DNA of 64,000 nt from NCBI RefSeq assembly GCF_012295525.1, contig NZ_CP051167.1, positions 2,542,001 to 2,606,000 of the forward strand, in the 5' to 3' direction. The translations under genes and the position numbers were made by a program. This DNA comes from Oxynema aestuarii AP17. Lineage in GTDB: Bacteria; Cyanobacteriota; Cyanobacteriia; Cyanobacteriales; Laspinemataceae. Position 1 is the first letter of the stretch, and each line of letters starts with the position of its first letter. Below are positions 1-7,739 of the stretch, one piece after another. The notes below the pieces were generated by a model, which ran no database searches, had not been told where the DNA came from, and was given only the letters and a program-made list of their open reading frames with translations.

Positions 1-1
1 G

Positions 2-619
2 GTGTTGGGCGAACAGGAAATCGTGATCAAACAGCTCGAAGGTCCGGTTCCCAAACCCGTGGGAGTTGCTGGGGCGACGGTGATGGGGGACGGTCGGATC
101 GTCGCGATCGCGGACGTTCTCGAATTGATCGAATTGTCTGCAGGACGTCTGCGCCGCGAAAGTTCGAGCAGTTTGTGGGATGACAGCGAGGCGGAAGGTC
201 AACCGGAATCGGTGGTCGAATCGACCGAACCGACAGTGTTGATCGTCGATGACTCGATTACGGTGCGCGAACTGTTATCGATGACGTTTAATAAGGCCGG
301 ATATCGGGTGGAACAAGCCCGGGACGGACAGGAAGCCTGGGAGAAAATGCGTTCCGGTTTGCCCTGCGATATCGTGTTCTGCGATATCGAAATGCCGCGC
401 ATGGACGGGTTGGAACTGCTCTCGCGGATGCAGAAAGACCCGCAATTGTCTTCGCTGCCGATCGCCATGCTGACTTCGCGCGGTGCCGACAAACACCGAC
501 AAATGGCGGTTTCGATGGGCGCCAGTGGTTACTTTACCAAGCCGTATTTGGAAGAATCCTTACTCGAAGCGGCGGGACGGATGCTCAAGGGCGAGAAATT
601 GGTGGAAGCGAAGGCGTAA
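2..619 (+). CDS. C-terminal part of a CheA-like hybrid histidine kinase (CheW-like end plus receiver domain), 5' truncated
   Basis: The reading frame is open to the window edge, so only the last 205 or so residues are visible. Residues 1-45 (VAGATVMGDGRIVAIADV) look like the end of a CheW/CheA regulatory domain. An acidic Ser/Glu-rich linker follows, then a complete receiver domain at about 77-195. It shows the acidic pair D83/D84, phosphoacceptor D128 in FCDIEMPRMDG, the TS pair near 158 and K180 in FTKPY. CheA-CheW-REC hybrids are typical of cyanobacterial Che-like clusters for phototaxis and pilus motility, where the kinase phosphorylates its own receiver and partner regulators. That this is the end of such a kinase rather than a free CheW-REC protein is inferred; the kinase part lies outside the window. 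Confidence 0.8.
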   Translation: MLGEQEIVIKQLEGPVPKPVGVAGATVMGDGRIVAIADVLELIELSAGRLRRESSSSLWDDSEAEGQPESVVESTEPTVLIVDDSITVRELLSMTFNKAGYRVEQARDGQEAWEKMRSGLPCDIVFCDIEMPRMDGLELLSRMQKDPQLSSLPIAMLTSRGADKHRQMAVSMGASGYFTKPYLEESLLEAAGRMLKGEKLVEAKA

Positions 620-628
620 CTCGGGGCT

Positions 629-1792
629 TTAAGCCAAGCGTTGCCGGATCCAGAGGGCGAATAAGGGTAAGGCCAGACGGTAGCCGAGATCGGCGCCGTA
701 GATCAGCCCTTTGTGCTGGAGTCCGGCGATCGCCCCTTGCAAGGAACCGCCGCGAGAAAGATGGTGTTTTTGGATGTATTCGCGGCTTTGCGGTTTGTCC
801 GTCGGGTCGAGGGCGAGGGATTCGAGCAGTTGGACTTGGGAGGCTGGCAGCAGGACGAGCAGGGATTCAAAGATATTGGACAAGTCGGCGAGCAGGTCTT
901 GTAAGGTTTCCGCGATCGCCGCTTCGTCCAAGCGCCCCCGTTCCGGTCGCCGTTGGCGCAAGCGGCGCACCACCATCGACGCATCGCCGATGTGACCTTG
1001 AACGGCGTTGAGGAATTCTTCTAAGGCGCGCGAAGTCGGGTCGAAACTCAAGCCGACTTCGTGCAGGACTTCCTGCGCCCACGCCGCCACCACGTCATCG
1101 GCGAGGGGGGTCAGGCAGACCGTTTCTAAGTTCTGGTGTTCCTCCCGAACGCTGCAACTTTCCGCCAGGGTCGCCACTAACACGTAATTGGCTGCCGTAT
1201 GACGGGCGTTCGCGCAGCGACGGCTTTGCCGTATCGCCTCCTGCAAACAGCTTTCCCATTTCGCCGTCCGATCCCAGGCGCGAATGTAGGGAAACCCCTG
1301 GAAAATCAGAATCACTTGACGGTCCATCGCCACCGCCAACTGTTGGGGCAGTTGCAATAAAATTTTATACGCCTGCCAGAGTTGTTCCGAAGTGAGAACA
1401 GGCTGACGCTTCAGAGAAAACTTGCGCGGGAGCTGCGGGTGAAACTGAAACCATTGGGATGCCTCGGAGTTCGTCCACGCCTCGATAAAGGCGATCGCCT
1501 CCGGACTGTTCGCACCTTGGGAAATACCCTCACATAGAAGTTGAACGAATCGCTGGCCGTCCGTCGCTCGGATACAATCGACCTCCATCACTTTCGCTCC
1601 CACTTCCTCCGCCGCTCGTCTCACTAAAGTTCGGCGACCGCTCCCCGGTACTCCCGCAATCAATAAATCGCGGCGATTCGCCAGGGTGTGAGTAATTTGT
1701 TGAAATTGAGCCTGCCGCCCAAACAACTCCAAAACAGACCACTCCGACTGACTCGTCATCAGCCCGGTTTCACGGCTTGTCGGTACTACCAT
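629..1792 (-). CDS. AAA/ORC1-like P-loop protein with degenerate nucleotide-binding motifs
   Basis: A 387-residue protein convergent with the upstream kinase gene. An N-terminal stretch (ELFGRQAQF) resembles the entry to an ORC1/Cdc6-like or STAND-type AAA domain. The P-loop position reads GVPGSGRRT (about 47-55), so the usual GK[ST] is replaced by GRR. The Walker B position reads VILIFQGF, with no acidic pair. The C-terminal 70 residues (SREYIQKHHLSRGGSLQGAIAGLQHKG, given in part) look like a winged helix, as in DNA-binding ATPases of this type. It may bind DNA or protein without hydrolysing ATP. An alternative ATG lies 33 bases downstream (1759); neither start has a clear Shine-Dalgarno. 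Function unknown. Confidence 0.7.
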   Translation of the reverse strand: MVVPTSRETGLMTSQSEWSVLELFGRQAQFQQITHTLANRRDLLIAGVPGSGRRTLVRRAAEEVGAKVMEVDCIRATDGQRFVQLLCEGISQGANSPEAIAFIEAWTNSEASQWFQFHPQLPRKFSLKRQPVLTSEQLWQAYKILLQLPQQLAVAMDRQVILIFQGFPYIRAWDRTAKWESCLQEAIRQSRRCANARHTAANYVLVATLAESCSVREEHQNLETVCLTPLADDVVAAWAQEVLHEVGLSFDPTSRALEEFLNAVQGHIGDASMVVRRLRQRRPERGRLDEAAIAETLQDLLADLSNIFESLLVLLPASQVQLLESLALDPTDKPQSREYIQKHHLSRGGSLQGAIAGLQHKGLIYGADLGYRLALPLFALWIRQRLA

Positions 1793-1866
1793 GCTTCAGT
1801 TTCCACTACCGCATTAATATTTGCGATTCTACATATCAGCGATCTTTAAGCCTTGCACAATAATTT

Positions 1867-1912
1867 TTTTATAGTGCCGTATTGTTGTAACACTATAAAA
1901 TCGTGCTAAATT
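1867..1912 (+). promoter_or_regulatory. Likely promoter and operator of the mrp operon
   Basis: A perfect 10-bp inverted repeat (TTTTATAGTG at 1867-1876, CACTATAAAA at 1891-1900) surrounds a 14-bp spacer. A promoter-like pair overlaps its right half: TTGTAA (1885-1890), 16 bp, then TAAATT (1907-1912), about 50 bp before the GTG start of the first mrp gene. The repeat overlaps the -35 region, which is where a repressor would sit. The base pattern is directly visible; the function is inferred. Confidence 0.45.
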
Positions 1913-1963
1913 GATTCTAACACACTTAAATACCCTTTAAGACCTCAGTCACCCATAACCATC

Positions 1964-2299
1964 GTGTTAGAAGCCTGCGTTTTAGCCACCGTTTTTGTCG
2001 GATTTATCGGCATTATTTTTAAACACAACTTGTTAATGAAAATTATTTCAATGGACGTCATGAGTACCGGAGTGATCGCCTACTACACGGTCATCGCCTC
2101 CCGTCTCGGATTTGGCACCCCCATTCTCAACCCGGAAAACGACGTCCAATATGCCGACCCCGTCCCTCAAGCCGTCATCCTCACCGCCATTGTCATTGGC
2201 TTTTCCATTCAGGCATTAATGCTCGTCGGTGCGATGAAACTCGCTCACGACAATCCCACCTTAGAAACCGATCGCATCGAACAAGACAACACGCCATGA
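1964..2299 (+). CDS. mrpC: Mrp-type Na+/H+ antiporter subunit C (NuoK-like)
   Basis: A 111-residue membrane protein with three hydrophobic helices (about 4-22, 25-48 and 72-96), the size and layout of MrpC/MnhC and its NuoK/NdhE relatives. It shows GIIFKHNLLMKIISMDVM at the helix 1-2 junction and the conserved DPVPQAVILTAIVIGFS segment of helix 3. It starts with GTG without an obvious Shine-Dalgarno. Its end overlaps the next gene by four bases (2296-2299), indicating translational coupling. It is the first gene of a seven-gene operon (C-D-E-F-G-A'-B) for a multisubunit cation/proton antiporter in the cytoplasmic membrane, likely important for sodium and pH homeostasis and possibly for bicarbonate uptake. 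Confidence 0.92.
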   Translation: MLEACVLATVFVGFIGIIFKHNLLMKIISMDVMSTGVIAYYTVIASRLGFGTPILNPENDVQYADPVPQAVILTAIVIGFSIQALMLVGAMKLAHDNPTLETDRIEQDNTP

Positions 2300-3726
2300 C
2301 TGTTCTGACCATTGCCTGGATTACCCTCTCTCTCTTCGTCGGTTTAACCATTTACCTACTCCCCAAACTCGATCGCTATCTCGCGTTCGGGATGGTTTTG
2401 CTCTCCGGCGGCTACGGGGTGCAAGTCTTGTTAGACCAGACCTTGCGGGAAATCGTACTGTTAGACCACTTCGGGGTCACCCTCCTCCTCGACCAACTTA
2501 GCGGCTATTTCATTCTCACCAACGCCTTAGTCACGGCGGCGGTTTTAGGGTACTGCATTTTTCAACAAAAAAGCGCCTTTTTCTACAGTCAGGCCATTAT
2601 TCTGCACGGCAGCATCAATGCGGTCTTTATCTGTGCGGACTTCATGAGTTTGTACGTCGCCTTAGAAGTCATTGGCATCGCCGCTTTTTTATTAGTCTCC
2701 TATCCCAAAACCAATCGCTCGATTTGGGTCGCCTTGCGCTACCTCTTTATCAGCAACACGGCGATGTTATTTTATCTCGTCGGCGCCGTTTTAGTTTATC
2801 AAGCCAACAACTCTTTTGCCTTTACCGGATTAATTAACTCCCCTCCCGAAGCCATCGCCTTAATCTTTTTAGGACTGTTAACCAAAGGAGGAATTTTTCT
2901 ATCCGGATTGTGGTTGCCCTTAACCCACTCCGAATCGGAAACCCCCGTTTCCGCCATGTTGTCGGGAGTCGTGGTTAAAACAGGGGTCTTTCCCCTGTTA
3001 CGCTGTGGGTTATTAATGGAAGAACTGACGCCAACCCTGCAACTTTTAGGAATGGCGACCGCCTTTTTTGGCGTGATTTACGCTCTTTTTGAAAAAGATA
3101 GCAAACGCATTTTGGCATCGAGTACGATTTCGCAGTTGGGCTGGCTGATGGTGGCCCCGGCGGCGGCGGGGATGTACGCTTTAGGCCACGGCTTAGTCAA
3201 GTCTCTGTTGTTTTTAATGAGCGGTTCTTTACCGAGCCGAAATTTAGACGAACTCCAAGAAAAGCCGATGCATACGTCCCTGTGGATTCCTCTCATTCTC
3301 GGCAGTTTGTCCATGTCGGGCTTTCCGTTGTGGATAGGATTTTCCGCCAAGGCGCTGACCCTAAAAAGCCTCGGATCTTGGCAAGAAATGGTCATGAATG
3401 TGGCTTCGGTAGGAACGGCTTTGATTTTTGCAAAATTTATCTTTCTGCCCCACAAACGTCAAGGAGAAGGCATCAAGCCGGGATTGAAATGGGTGGCCAG
3501 TTTTCTCATTTGCGCTCTACTGCTCGGCAATATATTCTATTGGCCTGCTTATACTTTACCCAATATGTTAAAAGCGGTGGGAGCGATCGCCGTCGCGTGG
3601 CTGGCGTATTTTGTTATGGTCAAACCGCTTAAGTTTCAATTACCGAGAGTGTTGGAGAAATTCGAGCATCTAATTGGGGTAATGAGCGCGATTTTAGTTC
3701 TACTGTTTTGGACGGTGTTCGCATGA
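2296..3726 (+). CDS. mrpD: Mrp antiporter subunit D (NuoN/NdhD-like proton-translocating subunit)
   Basis: A 476-residue polytopic protein of the proton-conducting membrane transporter family. Residues expected of an antiporter-like subunit are present: E124 in LYVALEVIG, K197 in GLLTKGGIFLSGLWLP, K228 in VVKTG and the later lysine in HGLVKSLLFLMSG (about 300). It is the only large antiporter-like subunit in the operon. In the bacterial and cyanobacterial Mrp operons I know there are two, either MrpA plus MrpD or two NdhD-like proteins. It overlaps mrpC at the start, and its stop codon is shared with the mrpE start (ATGA). Confidence 0.92.
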   Translation: MTVLTIAWITLSLFVGLTIYLLPKLDRYLAFGMVLLSGGYGVQVLLDQTLREIVLLDHFGVTLLLDQLSGYFILTNALVTAAVLGYCIFQQKSAFFYSQAIILHGSINAVFICADFMSLYVALEVIGIAAFLLVSYPKTNRSIWVALRYLFISNTAMLFYLVGAVLVYQANNSFAFTGLINSPPEAIALIFLGLLTKGGIFLSGLWLPLTHSESETPVSAMLSGVVVKTGVFPLLRCGLLMEELTPTLQLLGMATAFFGVIYALFEKDSKRILASSTISQLGWLMVAPAAAGMYALGHGLVKSLLFLMSGSLPSRNLDELQEKPMHTSLWIPLILGSLSMSGFPLWIGFSAKALTLKSLGSWQEMVMNVASVGTALIFAKFIFLPHKRQGEGIKPGLKWVASFLICALLLGNIFYWPAYTLPNMLKAVGAIAVAWLAYFVMVKPLKFQLPRVLEKFEHLIGVMSAILVLLFWTVFA

Positions 3727-4103
3727 TTGGCTATCTCAACTTAACCTTACGATTGGCAATTTGGTTTTTACTCACCAGCGATTTGAGTCCGGCCAATATT
3801 TTTATCGGGATTGCGGTCTGTTTTCTGTTACCCGGATTGCATAAGACCCCAAGCGCGTTAACCGATTGGTTGCGGGTATTTTGGGAAATTATCATCGCCG
3901 TCCCCCAAGCTTATTGGGAAGCCTTGCAAATGATGGTCAGTCCTCACGTACAAGAGGAAGTCACCTTAGAACGAGTGAAGCCAAGGCGAACCCCCGGGTT
4001 GATTTTTTTAGATATTTTCTTAATTACGTTCACCCCTAAAACAATTGTTTTAAAGTACCACGAGGATGGTTGGTACGAAGTTCATAAAATCAAGCGAGGA
4101 TAG
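3723..4103 (+). CDS. mrpE: Mrp antiporter subunit E
   Basis: About 126 residues from the ATG that overlaps the mrpD stop (ATGA at 3723); this coupling decides the start over upstream in-frame codons. The protein has N-terminal hydrophobic segments (LTLRLAIWFLLTSDLSPANIF in part) and a soluble C-terminal half with the family pattern RTPGLIFLDIFLITFTPKTIVL and a final DGWYEVHKI motif. MrpE is an accessory subunit needed for assembly and full activity of the Mrp complex. Only five bases separate it from mrpF. Confidence 0.9.
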   Translation: MIGYLNLTLRLAIWFLLTSDLSPANIFIGIAVCFLLPGLHKTPSALTDWLRVFWEIIIAVPQAYWEALQMMVSPHVQEEVTLERVKPRRTPGLIFLDIFLITFTPKTIVLKYHEDGWYEVHKIKRG

Positions 4104-4108
4104 CCCGG

Positions 4109-4384
4109 ATGAATGGTATTTTGTTTCTCGGGATGTTTTTGTGTTTGTTAATCCCTATTTACGAAGCGTGGAAAGCCGATGATATTTGGCAAAAAATGCT
4201 AGCTTTTGCGAGCATTCAAACGAAAACATCGATTATGGTTTTGGTGGTTTCCGTTTTCCGCGACGATTGGATGATTGGAGTCGTCGGGGTACTGATTCTC
4301 AGTGTGGGAAATGCAGCGTTGATGCTGTTGGCGAATGTGGTCAAACGGTTAAATCAGGTCTCGGAACGGGGGTTTTATGGTTGA
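4109..4384 (+). CDS. mrpF: Mrp antiporter subunit F
   Basis: A 91-residue protein with three membrane helices, matching the size and place of MrpF. Visible features are an N-terminal helix (GILFLGMFLCLLIPIYEAW), a charged loop carrying DDIWQKMLAFASIQTKT, and a last helix with LILSVGNAALMLLAN. A GCGAGGA stretch about ten bases upstream can serve as ribosome binding site. The gene overlaps the start of mrpG by eight bases. MrpF is a small structural subunit of the antiporter, implicated elsewhere in solute efflux. Confidence 0.88.
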   Translation: MNGILFLGMFLCLLIPIYEAWKADDIWQKMLAFASIQTKTSIMVLVVSVFRDDWMIGVVGVLILSVGNAALMLLANVVKRLNQVSERGFYG

Positions 4385-4652
4385 GTTTTTGAGTTATTTC
4401 TGTATGGTCGTCGGCTTGGTGTTCTGGTTTTGGGGAACCTGGCCTTTACTCGGTCCGCGATCGGTGTTATTTAAACTGCACACGCTTTCGGTGGCGGATA
4501 TTCTCGGTTCGATCGCGATCGTGTTCGGACTGTTATTAAAGATTCCCAAAGAATTGCCGTTATTGCTGTTAGCCTTATTGTCTTTGGCGATTTGGAATAC
4601 GATTTTAGGTTATGTTTTGGCCTACTGTGCTCGGCGGAGTATCAACCAATGA
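4377..4652 (+). CDS. mrpG: Mrp antiporter subunit G
   Basis: A 91-residue protein with three predicted helices and the MrpG/PhaG signature LLGPRSVLFKLHTLSVADILGS, which matches the LG..R.P....R.H....D..G pattern of the family. It overlaps mrpF upstream and shares its stop with the start of the next gene (ATGA at 4649), so the whole operon is tightly coupled. MrpG is a small integral subunit of the antiporter complex. Confidence 0.9.
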   Translation: MVEFLSYFCMVVGLVFWFWGTWPLLGPRSVLFKLHTLSVADILGSIAIVFGLLLKIPKELPLLLLALLSLAIWNTILGYVLAYCARRSINQ

Positions 4653-5224
4653 ATGATGCGTATCTTTATCCGATTGTGGGGTTACTCCCGTTGACGGCGC
4701 TGATGTTGGTACGATCGCAAAACCCCTATCATGCGTTAATCTTGCGCGGGATTTTGGGGTCGGTCGCGGCCCTAGTGTATGCGGCGTTGGGGGCGGCGGA
4801 CGTGGCCCTGACGGAAGCTTTGGTCGGAACGATGTTGGCGATTACCCTGTATGCGGTGGCGGTGCGATCGTCGTTGGTGCTACGTTTGGGGGTGCAAGCA
4901 TCGGCGGTCAAAGGAGAAAGCTGCGATCCCCAGTGGGGGAAACTGTGGACGCAATTAAATAACCTGTTTACGCCCTATCACTTACGCTTGGAGTTAGTGA
5001 CCTATAGCGGGTCGGAGGAGTTACACCAAGCTTTATTAAATAAAGAGATTCACGCGATCGCGGAAACGGTCAATTCCCCTGTAGAGTTCGAGACAGAAGA
5101 CGCCCCCTTCGTGATGACAACCCGGACGCGAAGACTTTACGAATTGATGCAAAAAGAGCAACTGACGAGTGAAATTCATTTGGTGATTCCGGAAGAATAC
5201 GGCAATGGAGGAGGGAAACACTAA
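4649..5224 (+). CDS. DUF4040-type Mrp subunit (MrpA C-terminal module) with a soluble tail
   Basis: Starts at the ATG overlapping the mrpG stop, giving 191 residues. Residues 1-75 form three helices with the DUF4040 signature (LRGILGSVAALVYAALGAAD, then ALTEALVGTMLAITLYAVAVR). In classical bacteria this module is the C-terminal part of the large MrpA subunit; cyanobacteria encode it as a separate short gene. Residues 95-185 form a soluble domain (LYELMQKEQLTSEIHLVIPEE) without membrane segments, probably cytoplasmic. Its role is unknown to me. The stop overlaps the next start (TAATG). Confidence 0.82.
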   Translation: MNDAYLYPIVGLLPLTALMLVRSQNPYHALILRGILGSVAALVYAALGAADVALTEALVGTMLAITLYAVAVRSSLVLRLGVQASAVKGESCDPQWGKLWTQLNNLFTPYHLRLELVTYSGSEELHQALLNKEIHAIAETVNSPVEFETEDAPFVMTTRTRRLYELMQKEQLTSEIHLVIPEEYGNGGGKH

Positions 5225-5886
5225 TGAAGTGGGTTTATTTAGGGATTGTCGTCGCCATTTATTTGAAATTTATGGTGATTCCCAATCCAACTTTGGAGTT
5301 GCCCGACCCTTCGATTGTCGAGTTGGTGGTCGCCGATAGTGGGGTTCCCAATGCGGTGACCGGGATTATTTTTAGAAACCGCTTGTACGATACGATTTTT
5401 GAGGTGGTCGTGTTTACGATCGCCATTATGGGAGCGAAATTTTTACTCGCCAACGAACAACCGTTGAGCGAAATTCACCAATTTAGAGACCAACCCTCGA
5501 TCGTCCTAGCCCGTTTGGGGGCAATTATTACGGCATTAGTCAGTATCGAATTGGGAATTCGCGGTCATCTCAGTCCCGGTGGCGGTTTTGCGGCGGGGGT
5601 CGCTGGCGGAACGGCGATCGGTTTGGTGGCGATTACGTCCAATTCGGAATGGATGGAGGGGATTTACCGACGCTGGCGGGCGGCGATCGCGGAAAAACTC
5701 TCGGTGTTAGTGTTTATCGTGTTGGCGGCGATCTCGTTAGCCGGTTTTGCCCTCCCCGAAGGAGAAATGGGAACCTTACTCAGTGGTGGAATTATTCCGT
5801 TATTGAATATCTTGGTGGCTTTTAAGGTCGCTTTGGGGTCTTGGGCGGCAATTTTATTGTTTATTCGCTATCGAGGATTGTTTTGA
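5224..5886 (+). CDS. mrpB: Mrp antiporter subunit B
   Basis: A 220-residue membrane protein ending the operon. The N-terminal 60 residues (helix, then a conserved segment SGVPNAVTGIIFRNRLYDT) resemble the MbhE-like end of MrpA. The rest is a MnhB domain with the typical LGIRGHLSPGGGFAAGVAGG loop and three further helices. It therefore looks like a fusion of the last part of MrpA with MrpB, as seen in cyanobacterial mrp clusters. The start codon overlaps the upstream stop. No clear terminator follows; a GCCTG/CAGGC hairpin near 5936 is the nearest candidate. Confidence 0.87.
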   Translation: MKWVYLGIVVAIYLKFMVIPNPTLELPDPSIVELVVADSGVPNAVTGIIFRNRLYDTIFEVVVFTIAIMGAKFLLANEQPLSEIHQFRDQPSIVLARLGAIITALVSIELGIRGHLSPGGGFAAGVAGGTAIGLVAITSNSEWMEGIYRRWRAAIAEKLSVLVFIVLAAISLAGFALPEGEMGTLLSGGIIPLLNILVAFKVALGSWAAILLFIRYRGLF

Positions 5887-5898
5887 GGAGTTTATAAA

Positions 5899-5925
5899 AT
5901 TTAGAGTTTAGAATTTAGAGTTTAG
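5899..5925. repeat. AT-rich heptamer repeat (STRR type)
   Basis: About four imperfect tandem copies of a seven-base unit (TTTAGAG and TTTAGAA variants) directly after the mrp operon. The same unit recurs, in either orientation, at several other intergenic sites of the window. Confidence 0.75.
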
Positions 5926-6023
5926 CTTGGGGAAGCCTGTTAGAGGCAGGCAAAATGCCGCCACTACCGGGGGGGTGGGCGATCGCAATTCTCAATTTCC
6001 CCCTCCCGATTTCCTCCTCTTGG

Positions 6024-6599
6024 CTAAAATTCGATCGCCTTGCCGCGATCGGTAAATTCCACCGATTCGATCGCCCAATCTGGATGACTGGTGAGGGTCT
6101 TTTTCAAACTGCCAAATAAGGCAAATTGTTCGCAACTAGCTAAAGAAATAAATTGTCGGCGGGAGGTGGGAGATAACCGTAAATCCACCGTGGCGACTTT
6201 GGTAGTGGGGTCTACGGCGACGCGATAACCGACTAACTCGAAATCTACGGTTCCGGGAGACTCCAAGATTTTACCGACGACTGCTTCCATCGGATTTTGC
6301 GCCGCAACTTGCACCGTTTGCGGTTCCAAGGTTTTACAAAACGGATCGGCTTTATAGATGGTCGCGGTCACGGTATTGTTAGAAAGCGACCTCGCCGGGA
6401 CAGACGGCTGTGTAGACGGATCTGGGCGCTGCGGGGTCGGTTCGGGCCGCGCTGGCATGGTGGAGGTTACCGTCGGCGCCGTCTCGCTTTCTTCGGGAAG
6501 TGGCGGCGGGGTGCAACCACTCACGGCGATCGCCAGCAGACCAGCTAGCAGCTTGAAACTCTGGTTTTTAAAGCAACGATTGGATTGAATCACTCGCAT
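6024..6599 (-). CDS. Lipoprotein with a GerMN-like domain
   Basis: From the ATG at 6599 the protein has 191 residues. A lipoprotein signal peptide is clear: basic start, hydrophobic [12 protein letters not shown] and the lipobox Cys at residue 29. A Pro/Thr-rich linker follows (about 30-70), and then a domain with the pattern VTATIYKAD and [11 protein letters not shown], which resembles the GerMN fold of spore-germination and lipoprotein families. In cyanobacteria such proteins are envelope lipoproteins of unknown role. The start overlaps the divergent pyrB start by two bases; a GTG two codons in would nearly remove the overlap and still keep the signal peptide. A longer upstream frame would run into pyrB and destroy the signal peptide, so I rejected it. 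Confidence 0.72.
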   Translation of the reverse strand: MRVIQSNRCFKNQSFKLLAGLLAIAVSGCTPPPLPEESETAPTVTSTMPARPEPTPQRPDPSTQPSVPARSLSNNTVTATIYKADPFCKTLEPQTVQVAAQNPMEAVVGKILESPGTVDFELVGYRVAVDPTTKVATVDLRLSPTSRRQFISLASCEQFALFGSLKKTLTSHPDWAIESVEFTDRGKAIEF

Positions 6600-7590
6600 G
6601 GCTACCCCCTCTTGGACTCGCTGCCATATTATTTCACTGGCGGATTTTACGCCGGACGAATACGATACAGTCCTGCAAACGGCGGCTAGTTTTCGCGAGG
6701 TTCTCTCGCGACGGATGAAAAAGGTTCCCACTTTACAAGGTCAGGTAGTGGCGAACTTATTTTTTGAACCTTCGACGCGAACCCGCAGCAGTTTTGAACT
6801 CGCCGCCAAACGGCTTTCCGCCGATACGTTAAATTTTGCCGCGAGTAGTTCGTCGCTGACCAAAGGCGAAACGATTTTAGACACCGCTAAAACCTATTTG
6901 GCGATGGGAACGGATTTGATGGTGATCCGTCATCGAGACGCGGGAGTTCCCCAAGCGATTGCCGACGAGATGGATCGTCTGGCGTCGAATGTCGGGGTGC
7001 TCAATGCGGGGGACGGACAACACGAACATCCTTCTCAAGCCTTACTCGATTTATTTACGATCTGTTCTTTGCTCGACCCGGAGCGTCCCCGTCTAGAATT
7101 ATTAAAAGGGAAAAAGATCGCGATCGTCGGGGATATTTTACATTCTCGCGTGGCCCGTTCTAATATTTGGAGTTTGACGGCGATCGCCGGAATGGAATTA
7201 CATTTGGCGAGTTCCCCGACGCTGTTACCGCAGGAATTCGCCGATTTTGGCGTGGGGCGATCGGGACAATTACAGTTACATTGGCAGGTCGAACCCGCGT
7301 TAGAAAATGCCGATTTCGTGATGACCTTGCGCTTGCAAAAAGAGCGAATGAGTCAGCATTTACTCCCGAGTTTGCGCGAATATCACCAGCGTTACGGGAT
7401 TACCCGCGATCGCCTCCAAGCCTGCAATCGTGGGGTTAAGGTTCTCCATCCCGGTCCGGCGAATCGCGGCGTTGAAATTAGTTCGGATTTGATGGACGAT
7501 CCGGAATTTAGCTTAATTTCCCAGCAGGTTACCAGTGGCGTCGCCGTTCGCATGGCTTTACTCTATCTCATGGGTGGCGGTAAAGCGTGA
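6598..7590 (+). CDS. pyrB: Aspartate carbamoyltransferase catalytic subunit
   Basis: A 330-residue enzyme joining carbamoyl phosphate and aspartate, the committed step of pyrimidine synthesis in the cytoplasm. The family motifs are all present: carbamoyl-phosphate loop [17 protein letters not shown], the HPSQALLDL motif, and the late [10 protein letters not shown] motif. The length is normal for a class without extra domains. The start fits cyanobacterial orthologues, which begin with a short WTRRHI-like segment (here [12 protein letters not shown]). No regulatory subunit gene lies nearby. The start overlaps the divergent lipoprotein gene, so promoters of one gene must lie within the other. 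Confidence 0.96.
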   Translation: MATPSWTRCHIISLADFTPDEYDTVLQTAASFREVLSRRMKKVPTLQGQVVANLFFEPSTRTRSSFELAAKRLSADTLNFAASSSSLTKGETILDTAKTYLAMGTDLMVIRHRDAGVPQAIADEMDRLASNVGVLNAGDGQHEHPSQALLDLFTICSLLDPERPRLELLKGKKIAIVGDILHSRVARSNIWSLTAIAGMELHLASSPTLLPQEFADFGVGRSGQLQLHWQVEPALENADFVMTLRLQKERMSQHLLPSLREYHQRYGITRDRLQACNRGVKVLHPGPANRGVEISSDLMDDPEFSLISQQVTSGVAVRMALLYLMGGGKA

Positions 7591-7739
7591 GGCGATCGCC
7601 CTCAACCCGTCCGCCAATCCCCGCAGCCCACCCACGTACAAACGCCGTCCGTGATATTGTAAAGGAACGTTAACTCCCACTCGGCTCGATCCGTTCTCGA
7701 ACTGGGTTACTCTCCCGTTTATTGTTGCATTAATTGCCT

